DNA of 64,000 nt from JAITWN01 sp034002745 (GTDB taxonomy: Bacteria > Pseudomonadota > Gammaproteobacteria > SZUA-140), in assembly GCA_034002745.1 (NCBI GenBank), contig JAVEZY010000004.1, positions 62,001 through 126,000 on the forward strand. The letters run 5' to 3'. Position numbers and translations under genes: made by a program. Below are positions 17,287 through 25,852 of the stretch, piece after piece. Position 1 is the first letter of the stretch, and each line of letters starts with the position of its first letter. The notes under the pieces were generated by a model. That model had not been told where the DNA came from. It did no database searches and was given only the letters and a program-made list of their open reading frames with translations.

Positions 17287-17703
17287 TCATGCAGTCATGC
17301 CGGACTTGATTTCAGCCAGGCGCTCCAGCAGGCGGGCGATATGTCCGTCCCTGATCATGGCAGCCCAATGCCCGTCGCAGAAGCGCTCACCGCGCACACA
17401 ATAGGTCAGCATGGTCCTGATCCGGGCGAGATCGGCATTCCGGACGGCCTCATGATCATCGAGCATGCGGCCGGCCTCCTCCGGCTGATAGTCACGATCC
17501 ATCCAGCACTCGCCGGCAGCGATCCGGAAAAAATCCCGCACCACATCGCTGTACACCGGCGTGAACGACACCAGGATTGCATCCTGCGTCTGGAGCGAGC
17601 CATCGTGCCACCTTTGAACCAAGCCGCACTTCTGCGCCTGGAGTCGCGGCAGAAAAGCGAGCAGCGCTTCGATTTCCTGCATTGTGGGTAGCCGGGTGTT
17701 CAT
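17287..17703 (-). CDS. DUF6508-like conserved protein
   Basis: 138 aa soluble protein. The pattern of an N-terminal LLAFLPRL segment, a central YSDVVRDFFR and a C-terminal RTMLTYCVRGERFCDGHWAAMIRDGHIARLLERLAEI resembles DUF6508 proteins, whose role is unknown. The ATG at 17703 is chosen; a TTG seven codons earlier also exists. Ribosome site weak. Between a cupin gene and the peroxiredoxin gene on the same strand. Confidence 0.65.
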   Translation of the reverse strand: MNTRLPTMQEIEALLAFLPRLQAQKCGLVQRWHDGSLQTQDAILVSFTPVYSDVVRDFFRIAAGECWMDRDYQPEEAGRMLDDHEAVRNADLARIRTMLTYCVRGERFCDGHWAAMIRDGHIARLLERLAEIKSGMTA

Positions 17704-17826
17704 GACTTTCGCTCGGCGGAGCAACCGGCAGCCAGCCGGCGCCGCCGCATGAGGGCAAATGCACCGAACGCCACACGGCCGGGAGCAGGTGGAACGAAGA
17801 CCACGCCTGGTCCCGCATGGCTCCCG

Positions 17827-18222
17827 CTACTCGGTCGTCCTGCCGTCAAAGTGTTCTTCCATGCGCTCTGCATCGGCCTTCGAAGCATGCACGACGCCAT
17901 CGCGGTGCTCCGGCGGCCCGTAGATGGTATAGACGCGGAGCGGCTCCCGGCCCGTATTGACGAAATTGTGGCGCGCGCCGGCCGGCACGATGATGGCGTC
18001 ATCCGCCTCGACCCGCGTTGCCTTGCCGTCGATATGAATCTCGCCGCTCCCCTGCTCCACGCGAAAAAACTGGTCGCCGTCCTCATGCACCTCCTCGCCG
18101 ATCTCCTCGCCGGGATCGAGCGACATGAGCACGAGTTGCAGGTTCTTGCCGGTATACAGCACGCGGCGAAAGTCGGAATTTTCCAGGGTCAACTTCTCGA
18201 TGTCGCCGACAAATCCTTTCAT
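17827..18222 (-). CDS. Cupin domain protein
   Basis: 131 aa single-domain cupin. The metal-binding motif reads as EEVHEDGDQFFRVEQG with the second motif AGARHNFVNTG, the set used for Mn/Fe/Zn binding. Residues 60-110 form the jelly roll. Substrate unknown; such proteins can be dioxygenases, isomerases or storage/sensor proteins. GGAGG sits six bases before the ATG. Confidence 0.85.
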   Translation of the reverse strand: MKGFVGDIEKLTLENSDFRRVLYTGKNLQLVLMSLDPGEEIGEEVHEDGDQFFRVEQGSGEIHIDGKATRVEADDAIIVPAGARHNFVNTGREPLRVYTIYGPPEHRDGVVHASKADAERMEEHFDGRTTE

Positions 18223-18277
18223 TGGTGTCCTCCTCGCACACAGGTGCCATCGGCAAACTCTAGCACGATGCCTTCAT

Positions 18278-18566
18278 GGCGGAGAGTGCAGAATTGACCC
18301 GCGACGCCGTCCCGTTCGGTCGAATCCAGCCGATTGGATGTACTGCGGGTTGACTCGGCCTGCGGCCTCCCCCTGCGGGGGGACGCGCAGCCGCCTTCCG
18401 GCGCACGGCGGGCGTGTAATGACCCAGTGATCGAACCCAGCCGATTGATGTACCGCGGGTTGACTCGGCCTTGCGGCCTCGCCCCTTCGGGGCCGGCTTC
18501 GCCGGTCCGATCGGCTTGCGCCGATCGTCGAACGTTCAGCTGAAATAAGCGGGACTCGGAGAATCT
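18278..18566. repeat. Degenerate copies of the tRNA-Ser hairpin element
   Basis: Three decayed copies of the hairpin core. 18278-18338 keeps both ends (GGCGGAG ... CAGCCGATTGGA) but has lost the middle. 18339-18447 keeps the first stem and has a second stem changed on both sides to CCCCC-TGC-GGGGG. 18448-18540 has GGCC-TTGC-GGCC, GCCCC-TTC-GGGGC, CCGGC-TTC-GCCGG and CGATCGGC-TTGC-GCCGATCG. No gene is present in 18223-18930. Confidence 0.75.
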
Positions 18567-18748
18567 GGCGGAGAGGGCGGGATTGATTCGGCCCTGCGGG
18601 CCTCGCCCCTTCGGGGCGGCTGCGCCGTCCCGATCGGCTGCCGCCGATCGGTCGAACCCAGCCGATTGGATACCGAGGATTCGAATCCCGTAGTCCGGAC
18701 AGGACAGCGGTCAGGATAGGTCAGCGGTATTCAGCGATCAGCAGAGAT
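18567..18748. repeat. 182-bp direct repeat, copy A, carrying a 68-bp hairpin insert
   Basis: Begins with 18 bp copied from a tRNA-Ser 3' end (GGCGGAGAGGGCGGGATT), then a 68-bp block of hairpins (18585-18652): GGCCC-TGC-GGGCC, GCCCC-TTC-GGGGC, GGC-TGC-GCC and CCGATCGGC-TGCC-GCCGATCGG. CGAACCC, the other half of the T-arm, follows. The remainder contains TACCGAGGATTCGAATCCC (18671-18689), an inverted near-copy (18 of 19) of the adjacent tRNA's T-arm. It differs from copy B at one base (C at 18578), where it matches the other tRNA-Ser. Confidence 0.9.
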
Positions 18749-19020
<272 letters not shown>

Positions 19021-19110
19021 GGGGAAAGTTTTCCGGTCGCCCAGGAGGCGGTCCGGAAAGGCCGAAAGAATACAGCAAGCCGCCCCTCCGCACAATCTCG
19101 ATCCGCTTGG

Positions 19111-21504
19111 TCAGCCGTGGCCGGAGGCACCCCAGCGCCAGTTCTGGATGTCGGGCATGTCTTCGCCGTGTTCGAATATGTAGGCCTTGTGGGCGGTCAG
19201 GCGATCGCGCATGAGCTGCTTGATGTAGGCGCTGCGGGCGCCGAGTTTGGGTACGCGGTCGACCACGTCGGAGACGAGGTGGAAGCGATCGAGGTCGTTT
19301 ACCACGGTCATGTCGAACGGCGTGGTGGTGGTGCCCTCCTCCTTGTATCCGCGCACGTGCAGGTTGTCGTGGTTGGTGCGGCGGTAGGTCAGCCGGTGGA
19401 TCAGCCACGGATAGCCGTGGAAGGCGAAGATGATCGGCTTGTCGGTGGTGAAGATGGAGTCGAAGTCCCGATCCTTGAGTCCGTGCGGATGTTCCTCCGG
19501 CGGCTGCAGGGTCATGAGGTCGACGACGTTCACCACCCGCACGCGCAGCTCCGGCGCGTGCTGGCGCAACAGGTCGACGGCGGCGAGTGTTTCCAGCGTC
19601 GGCACGTCGCCCGCACAGGCCATGACGACGTCGGTTTCCCCATCGAGGTCCGAGCTCGCCCACTCCCAGATGCCGACGCCCGCATTGCAGTGCGCCACTG
19701 CCTGCTCCATGGTCAGCCACTGCGGCTGGGACTGCTTTCCCGCCACGATCACGTTGACGAAGTTGCGGCTGCGCAGGCAGCGGTCGGTGATGCACAGCAG
19801 CGTGTTCGCATCCGGCGGCAGGTAGACGCGGATGGTGTCCGCCTTCTTGTTCGCCACCACGTCGATGAAGCCGGGATCCTGATGCGAGAAGCCGTTGTGG
19901 TCCTGGCGCCAGACATGCGAGGTCAATAGGTAATTGAGCGAGGCGATCGGTCGCCGCCAGGGTACTTCCTTGCTGACCTTCAGCCATTTCGCATGCTGGT
20001 TGAACATCGAATCGACGATATGGATGAAGGCTTCGTAGCAGGAAAAGAAGCCATGTCGTCCCGTCAGCAGATACCCTTCCAGCCAGCCCTGGCAGGTGTG
20101 TTCGCTGAGGATCTCCATGACCCGGCCGTCGGGCGCGAGATGATCGTCTTCGGGCAACCGTTCTGCGAGCCAGGTCCGGGCGGTGACTTCGTACAGCGCC
20201 GTCAGCCGGTTGGAACTGTTTTCATCGGGACCGAAGACGCGGAAGTTGCGATGGGCCGCATTCAGGCGCATCACGTCCCGCAGCAACTGGCTCATGACCC
20301 GCGTGCCTTCGGCGAAGCTCAGACCGGGCCGCTCGACCGCGACTGCGTACTTGCGGTAGTCGGGCATGATCAGGTCGCGCAACAGCAGGCCGCCGTTCGC
20401 ATGCGGGTTGGCGCCCATGCGACGCGCGCCCTCCGGAGCCAGCGCGCGCAACTCGGGGCGCGGCGCGCCGTTTTCGTCGAAGAGCTCCTCGGGCCGGTAG
20501 CTGCGCAGCCACTCCTCCAGCAACCCCAGATAGTGCGGGTTTTCCTCGATGCCCGCGAACGGCACCTGATGGGAGCGCCAGTAGTCCTCTACCTTCTTGC
20601 CATCCACCTCGCGCGGTCCGGTCCAGCCCTTGGGCGTGCGCAGCACGATCATCGGCCAGCGCGGTCGGGACAGATCTCCCTCGCGCGCGCGGCGCTTGAT
20701 GGCGGCAATGCGTTCGACGATCTCGTCCAGCGTCGCCGCCATCGCCTGGTGCATGCGCTCGGGATCCGAGCCTTCGACGAACCAGGGCTCGTAGCCGTAG
20801 CCGCGGAACAGATCCGCAAGCTCTTCGTGGCTGATGCGCGCGAGCAGCGTCGGATTGGCGATCTTGTAGCCGTTGAGGTGGAGGATCGGAAGTACCGTGC
20901 CGTCGGTCGCGGGGTTGAGGAACTTGTTCGAATGCCATGCGGTAGCGAGCGGTCCGGTTTCGGCCTCGCCGTCTCCAATGACGCAGCAGGCAACGAGATC
21001 GGGATTGTCGAACACCGCGCCGAAGGCATGCGACAGCGAGTAGCCGAGTTCGCCCCCCTCATTGATGGAGCCGGGCGTCTCGGCGGTGACATGACTGCCG
21101 ACACCGCCCGGGAAGGAGAAGCGGCGAAACATCAGCCTCATGCCTTCCTCGTCGAGACCGACGTTGGGATACAGTTCGGTATAGCTCCCTTCGAGCCAGG
21201 TGTTGGCAACCAGGCCCGGTCCGCCGTGGCCGGGGCCAGTGATATAGATCATGTCGAGCCCATGCCGGCGGATGATGCGGTTCATGTGCGCGTAGATGAA
21301 ATTCAGGCCCGGCGTGGTGCCCCAGTGCCCGAGCAGGCGCGGCTTGATGTGCTCCACCCGCAGCGGCGCGCGCAGCAATGGATTGTCCAGCAGGTAGATC
21401 TGCCCCACCGACAGATAGTTCGCCGCGCGCCAGTAGGCGTCGACCAGCTGCAGCTCTTCGCCGGTCAGCGGTCCGTTGGTTTGTGCGGATTCCCGTGCAG
21501 ACAT
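19111..21504 (-). CDS. xfp: Xylulose-5-phosphate/fructose-6-phosphate phosphoketolase
   Basis: Cleaves xylulose-5-P or fructose-6-P with phosphate to acetyl-phosphate and an aldose phosphate, using thiamine diphosphate. 797 aa, full length. Hallmarks are the start LQLVDAYWRAANYLSVGQIY, GHWGTTPGLNF, TGPGHGGP, the ThDP/Mg motif GDGEAETGPLATAWH and the C-terminal FAFHGYPWLIHRLTYRR. AGGAGG stands six bases before the ATG. It lies 49 bp after ackA, whose product converts acetyl-phosphate to acetate with ATP gain, so the two form one route. Flanked by tRNA-Ser genes. Confidence 0.97.
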   Translation of the reverse strand: MSARESAQTNGPLTGEELQLVDAYWRAANYLSVGQIYLLDNPLLRAPLRVEHIKPRLLGHWGTTPGLNFIYAHMNRIIRRHGLDMIYITGPGHGGPGLVANTWLEGSYTELYPNVGLDEEGMRLMFRRFSFPGGVGSHVTAETPGSINEGGELGYSLSHAFGAVFDNPDLVACCVIGDGEAETGPLATAWHSNKFLNPATDGTVLPILHLNGYKIANPTLLARISHEELADLFRGYGYEPWFVEGSDPERMHQAMAATLDEIVERIAAIKRRAREGDLSRPRWPMIVLRTPKGWTGPREVDGKKVEDYWRSHQVPFAGIEENPHYLGLLEEWLRSYRPEELFDENGAPRPELRALAPEGARRMGANPHANGGLLLRDLIMPDYRKYAVAVERPGLSFAEGTRVMSQLLRDVMRLNAAHRNFRVFGPDENSSNRLTALYEVTARTWLAERLPEDDHLAPDGRVMEILSEHTCQGWLEGYLLTGRHGFFSCYEAFIHIVDSMFNQHAKWLKVSKEVPWRRPIASLNYLLTSHVWRQDHNGFSHQDPGFIDVVANKKADTIRVYLPPDANTLLCITDRCLRSRNFVNVIVAGKQSQPQWLTMEQAVAHCNAGVGIWEWASSDLDGETDVVMACAGDVPTLETLAAVDLLRQHAPELRVRVVNVVDLMTLQPPEEHPHGLKDRDFDSIFTTDKPIIFAFHGYPWLIHRLTYRRTNHDNLHVRGYKEEGTTTTPFDMTVVNDLDRFHLVSDVVDRVPKLGARSAYIKQLMRDRLTAHKAYIFEHGEDMPDIQNWRWGASGHG

Positions 21505-21553
21505 GTCTTCCTCCTGAAACGATTCTGGACGGAAAGATCCGGGACGAAGACGA

Positions 21554-22660
21554 TCATCCCGCTTCGTGCAATATGCGCAGCGCCGCCTCGGCGATCACTT
21601 CCGCCTCGTCGACGGGCTGGACACGCACTTCGATGCGGCTCTCGTCTGCGCTGATGCGCGCAGCCTTTCCGATCGCCGCGTCATTGGCTTCGGGATCAGG
21701 CGCCACGCCGAAGGCTTCGAGCCCTTTCAGTACCAGTGCGCGGACGGCTGGCACATGCTCGCCCACCCCGCCGCCGAACACGATACCGTCGACCCCGCCC
21801 AGCGTGGCGATGTAGGCGCCGATGTACTTGCGTACGCGATGACAGTAGGCGGTGACGGCAAGCTCGGCGGCGGGATCATCGCTCGCCAGCAGGACGCGCA
21901 TGTCACCGCTCAGTCCCGACAAGCCGGCAAGGCCGCCTTCTCGCATCAGCAGGCGCTCGAGTTCATCGACGCCAATGCCGTCGCGCAGCAGATGGATGAG
22001 CAGCCCGGGATCGATGTCTCCGCTGCGCGTCGCCATGAGCAGGCCTTCACCGGGGGTGAAACCCATCGAGGTGTCGACCGCCCTGCCCCGCTCGATCGCG
22101 GTCGCCGAGCAGCCCGCGCCGAGCTGCAGCGTGATGATGCGCCCGCCCTGGGGCAACTCGGGTCGCGCCGCGCACCAGGCCCGCCACATGGCCTCATGCG
22201 CAATGCCGTGAAAACCGTAGCGCCGCAGCCCGCGCTGCTCCGAAAGCGCGCGTGGCAATCCATAGAGTGCGGCATGCATCGGCAGCTCGGCGAAGAACGC
22301 GGTGTCGAACACGGCCAGCTGCGGAATCGCCGCGCCGAAAGCGGTTTCGCAGGCATCGATCCAGGCCAGTGCCGCCGGATTGTGCAGAGGCGCCAGTGCG
22401 GAGGCACGCCGCAGTTCGGCATGCACATCGTCATCGATGAGACTCGGACGCCGCAGCGTGCCGCCATGCACGACACGATGCCCCACGATGCCGGGACTGG
22501 CGCCATCGAGGACGTCGCGCAGATGCCGGGGATCGGCAGTCGAGCCCTCATGTCGGACGCTCCTCACGCACTCCACAGCGGCACCTCCCTCCACGACCCG
22601 ATAGACACCGAGGCGCACGGAAGAACTGCCGGCATTGACGATCAGGAGCGGCGCTGTCAT
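21554..22660 (-). CDS. ackA: Acetate kinase, short form
   Basis: Interconverts acetyl-phosphate plus ADP and acetate plus ATP. 368 aa, shorter than the usual 400. Visible motifs: LIVNAGSSSVR, GHRVVHGG, HNPAALAWI, VFDTAFF, RYGFHGIAHE and VDTSMGFTPGEGL. The adenosine motif usually written LGNGSS reads LGAGCS here. The ATG at 22660 fits the family start; no strong ribosome site is seen. First gene of an ackA-xfp operon. Confidence 0.93.
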   Translation of the reverse strand: MTAPLLIVNAGSSSVRLGVYRVVEGGAAVECVRSVRHEGSTADPRHLRDVLDGASPGIVGHRVVHGGTLRRPSLIDDDVHAELRRASALAPLHNPAALAWIDACETAFGAAIPQLAVFDTAFFAELPMHAALYGLPRALSEQRGLRRYGFHGIAHEAMWRAWCAARPELPQGGRIITLQLGAGCSATAIERGRAVDTSMGFTPGEGLLMATRSGDIDPGLLIHLLRDGIGVDELERLLMREGGLAGLSGLSGDMRVLLASDDPAAELAVTAYCHRVRKYIGAYIATLGGVDGIVFGGGVGEHVPAVRALVLKGLEAFGVAPDPEANDAAIGKAARISADESRIEVRVQPVDEAEVIAEAALRILHEAG

Positions 22661-23233
22661 GGCCCGACTCTGCTCTGGACAAGGTCCCGATGTTACCCAA
22701 ATCCGCCACCGATTGCGCCCGGAGGCGGAATCCGAACAACAGGCCAAAGATAATATCCCGAGACATCAATACCTTGATGGCCCGCGGCGTGATCAGCGTC
22801 GCAATCTAGCGACCATTCGGCTAAAATCCGTCCCAGCACCATAGCGAACACAAGGCCCCGCCCGCCTCGTGCGGGCCGCAAGCAAGAAGGAACAATTTGG
22901 ACCGACGCGCGGTGTACCTCCTGTCTTCCACCGCCCATTTCGAAGTGCCGGCCTTTCTTGCGCCGGCGGTTCCCACCGGTCCATTTCAGATAACCACGGT
23001 TCGCCAACATCGCGAACCCGCTCGGTAAGGACACCCGCTGCCGCTCCTCGACGGGCGGCAACCGACAACAGCCGCTTGCCCGCTCGGCGCGGCAGAATCA
23101 TTTTCCTCCCCCAGGCGGACGCCTGGCGGAGCCGGCGCACCGGCGCCGACAGACGACGGCAAGGTTGCCCGACGAAGCCTCGAATCGATTACGGGGAATT
23201 TCGCGGCAACCGGCCTGCGGTCGGAACCAGAAG
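22661..23233. other. Gene-free stretch between ackA and the tRNA-Ser(CGA) array
   Basis: About 570 bp without a supportable gene. It should hold the ackA-xfp promoter on the minus strand; TATTAT occurs near 22755 but without a well-spaced -35. GC-rich inverted repeats such as GCCGGCGG/CCGGTC around 22950-22980 are present. Short frames exist but have no family features. Confidence 0.5.
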
Positions 23234-23488
23234 ATTCGATCCCACGCGGGTTCGAATGCTGGATTCGGCCAGAGCAGCTGTCAGGGACGATCTGGTGGTG
23301 CTCGGGAAGTATGGCGGAGAGGGCGGGATTGACTCGGCCCTGCGGGCCTCGCCCCTTCGGGGCGGCTTCGCCGTCCCGATCGGCTGACGCCGATCGGTCG
23401 AACCCAGCCCATTCGATCCCACGCGGGTTCGAATGCTGGATTCGGCCAGAGCAGCTGTCAGGGACGATCTGGTGGTGCTCGGGAAGTA
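23234..23488. repeat. 177-bp direct repeat with 68-bp hairpin insert, downstream of tRNA-Ser(CGA)
   Basis: A 97-bp segment (23234-23330) is repeated exactly at 23411-23507, running into the tRNA. Copy one ends in a copied tRNA 3' end (23312-23330), then a 68-bp hairpin block (23331-23398) with GGCCC-TGC-GGGCC, GCCCC-TTC-GGGGC, GGC-TTC-GCC and CCGATCGGC-TGAC-GCCGATCGG, then CGAACCCAGCC. The spacer holds CCCACGCGGGTTCGAAT (23241-23257 and 23418-23434), a perfect inverted copy of this tRNA's own variable/T-arm (23505-23521). Confidence 0.9.
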
Positions 23489-23579
23489 TGGCGGAGAGGG
23501 CGGGATTCGAACCCGCGTGGGGTGTTAACCCCCAACCGATTTCGAGTCGGTGCCGGTGTGACCGCTTCGGTACCTCTCC
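23489..23579 (-). tRNA. tRNA-Ser(CGA)
   Basis: Minus strand, 91 nt with encoded CCA (23491-23489). Acceptor GGAGAGG/CCTCTCC, anticodon loop CTCGAAA gives anticodon CGA (reads UCG), long variable arm GGGGGTTAACACCCC region, T-arm GGGTTCGAATCCC. Same orientation as tRNA-Ser(GGA) 4.5 kb away, with ackA-xfp between them. Confidence 0.95.
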
Positions 23580-23647
23580 GGGACGCAGAGCCGGACGGCT
23601 CGTGCGAGCGCCATTATATAAGATTCCAGGCACGGTTGGGAAAGGCT

Positions 23648-25072
23648 ATGTGCAGGAAAATATTCGCAGACTGGCTGTTCCGCTTGGCCATGGGCGTTTT
23701 TCCGGTCGCGGCGGCGATATTGCTGACCGGCTATGCCCAGCCGCCCTCGGTATTGGAGCAGGTCGTGCGCGCCGGAGAACTGCGCGTGGTCACCACCATC
23801 GGTCCGACCACCTACTATGTCGATGGCCATGGCCCCGCCGGCTTCGAGTACGAGCTCGCGCGCATGTTTGCCGGGCATCTGGGCGTGGAACTGCGGCTTG
23901 TCACGCCCGATAGCGCGGAAGACATCATCCCCATGATCGCCCGCCGCGAGGCCGATCTTGCGGCCGCCGGCCTCATTGCGACCGAAGAGCATGAACGCGA
24001 GGTCCGCTTCGGTCCCGCCTATCACGAAGCCAGCCAGCAGCTCGTCTACCGCCGCGGCATGCCGCGTCCCGACTCTCTTGCCAGCCTCGACGATACCGTT
24101 GTCTCCGGCACCCGCCACGCCAGCCTGATCCGCACCGCGCTCAACGAGCATGCCGATGTGCAGTGGCGTTCCGAGCCCGGACTCGAAACAGGCGACCTTC
24201 TCGCCCGGCTGTGGCGCCGGGAAATCCCGTACATCATCGCCGATTCCAACGAGATCAAGGTCAGCCAGCGTTACTACCCCGAACTGAGTGTGGCCTTCGA
24301 TCTCACTCCGCCGCAGCCGCTGGCCTGGGCATTCCCGCGCCTGGGCGACGACAGCCTGGTTCGCGCCGCCGAAGAGTTCTTCGCCGCCCTCGGGAAAAAT
24401 GGTGATCTGGAGCGGCTGCGGGAGCGCTACTACGGTCACGTGAACGAGTTCGACTATGTTGGCGTGCGCCGCTTCCTGCGTCATGTCGAGCAGCGCCTGC
24501 CGAAGTATTCCGAGCTGTTCCGCCGCGCGGCCATCGATCACCAGCACGACTGGCGGCTGCTGGCCGCGGTCGGCTATCAGGAATCACACTGGAACCCGAA
24601 GGCGGTGTCCCCGACCGGCGTGCGCGGAATCATGATGCTCACGCGCCGTACCGCCAAGGAACTCGGCATCGATGACCGCATCGATCCGGGCAACAGCATC
24701 ACCGGCGGCGCCCGTTATCTGCAGCAAATCCTGAAACGGCTGCCGACCCATATCGAGGAGCCCGACCGTACCTGGATGGCGCTCGCCGCCTACAACGTCG
24801 GCTACGGGCATCTGCAGGACGCTCGCGCCCTCGCGCGCCAGAACGGCGGCGATCCGGACCATTGGGCCGACGTGATGAAGACCTTGCCGCTGCTGACGGA
24901 AAAGCAGTGGTATCGAAAGACGCGCTACGGCTATGCGCGCGGAATGGAAGCCGTACGCTACGTGCAGAACATTCGCGGCTATTACGACATGCTGGTGTGG
25001 CAGACCGGACCACAGGCCCCGGCGACCGCCACCGTGGCAGCGGCGACGCCGGCAGCCAGCCCGCTGCTCTGA
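23648..25072 (+). CDS. mltF: Membrane-bound lytic murein transglycosylase F-like
   Basis: Cuts the glycan of peptidoglycan, releasing 1,6-anhydro-muropeptides. 474 aa. N-terminal hydrophobic signal or anchor (about 8-28), then a solute-binding-like SBP_bac_3 domain (about 40-265) that regulates activity in MltF, then an SLT domain with catalytic Glu312 in YQESHWNPKAVSPTGVRG and AYNVGYGHL. The ATG at 23648 has AAAGG just upstream. No lipobox Cys is clear at the signal end. An intrinsic terminator follows. Confidence 0.92.
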   Translation: MCRKIFADWLFRLAMGVFPVAAAILLTGYAQPPSVLEQVVRAGELRVVTTIGPTTYYVDGHGPAGFEYELARMFAGHLGVELRLVTPDSAEDIIPMIARREADLAAAGLIATEEHEREVRFGPAYHEASQQLVYRRGMPRPDSLASLDDTVVSGTRHASLIRTALNEHADVQWRSEPGLETGDLLARLWRREIPYIIADSNEIKVSQRYYPELSVAFDLTPPQPLAWAFPRLGDDSLVRAAEEFFAALGKNGDLERLRERYYGHVNEFDYVGVRRFLRHVEQRLPKYSELFRRAAIDHQHDWRLLAAVGYQESHWNPKAVSPTGVRGIMMLTRRTAKELGIDDRIDPGNSITGGARYLQQILKRLPTHIEEPDRTWMALAAYNVGYGHLQDARALARQNGGDPDHWADVMKTLPLLTEKQWYRKTRYGYARGMEAVRYVQNIRGYYDMLVWQTGPQAPATATVAAATPAASPLL

Positions 25073-25095
25073 TCAGGCAGTCAAAAGGGAAGAGG

Positions 25096-25116
25096 AAGGG
25101 GACTGTCCCCTTTTTT
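25096..25116 (+). terminator. Intrinsic terminator after mltF
   Basis: GGGGA-CTG-TCCCC stem (25098-25110), with AA/TT extending it, followed by six T residues (25111-25116). It lies 23 bp after the mltF stop. It also resembles the GGGGACGCTCCCC repeat family with an altered loop. Confidence 0.8.
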
Positions 25117-25135
25117 CGCCGCCCCCTCCGCGCCC

Positions 25136-25615
25136 TTACAGATGCCTTTCCCTGATCACCTGCAGTAGCCCCCGCGATGCGGCCTCGACCAGATCGAGCA
25201 CGCGTTCGAAACCCGCCGCACCGCCGTAATAGGGATCCGGCACTTCATCCATGCCCATGTGCGGCGCGTACTCCATGAACAGCCGCACCCTTTCCCGATG
25301 TTCCGGCGGACAGACCCGTCCCACCATTTCCAGGTTTTCGTGGTCCATCACCAGCACATATTCGAACTGACCGAAATCTTCCTCGCCGATACGCCGCGCC
25401 CGCTGGCCACTGAGATCTATGCCCCGGCGCAGCGCTGCCGCACACGAACGCGGATCGGGCGGATTGCCGATGTGATAGGCATGGGTGCCCGCGGAGTCGA
25501 CCAGAATACGATCATGCATCCCCTCCTCCCGCGCCAGCGCCTCGAACACGCCGTGGGCCGTGGGTGAGCGGCAGATGTTGCCCATGCAGACGAACAGAAC
25601 ACCGATTTTTTCCAC
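25136..25615 (-). CDS. Low-molecular-weight protein tyrosine phosphatase
   Basis: 159 aa. The P-loop VCMGNICRSPTA carries nucleophile Cys10 and Arg16 (C-x5-R-S), and the general acid Asp is in PDPYYGG. The GTG at 25615 gives the family start (VEKIGVLFVCMGN) and has AAGGTG upstream; a longer frame has no similarity. Such enzymes often work with tyrosine kinases of exopolysaccharide export, but no kinase is seen here. In Pseudomonas a similar gene follows kdsB; here it stands alone. Confidence 0.93.
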   Translation of the reverse strand: MEKIGVLFVCMGNICRSPTAHGVFEALAREEGMHDRILVDSAGTHAYHIGNPPDPRSCAAALRRGIDLSGQRARRIGEEDFGQFEYVLVMDHENLEMVGRVCPPEHRERVRLFMEYAPHMGMDEVPDPYYGGAAGFERVLDLVEAASRGLLQVIRERHL

Positions 25616-25852
25616 TGTCTCGCACCTTGAATGTCGTTCTCGTCCAACGCGCGCCGGGAACGTGCGCATGCCAGCCGAATGAAAGCGGCAGCTGCGGAGC
25701 ATCCGGGAATCACCTCACGGATTCCCGCCGCGCACACATGATACCGCCGCCGGCCATCAATTGCAGGACGCCCGCCGCAAGCGGCATCCCGAACGCTCGT
25801 CTCGACGCACGCTGTAGGGCCATAATGTCCGCTATACCAACCGGGAGGCTGC

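Noticed and set aside
18334..18543. Short frames across the hairpin repeats (also near 23311-23913)
   Set aside because: They translate the repeats and the tRNA-Ser genes themselves; such tRNA-derived 'proteins' are a known annotation artefact.
22548..22769. 73-codon frame overlapping the start of ackA
   Set aside because: Other frame of ackA and its upstream region; no features and no ribosome site.
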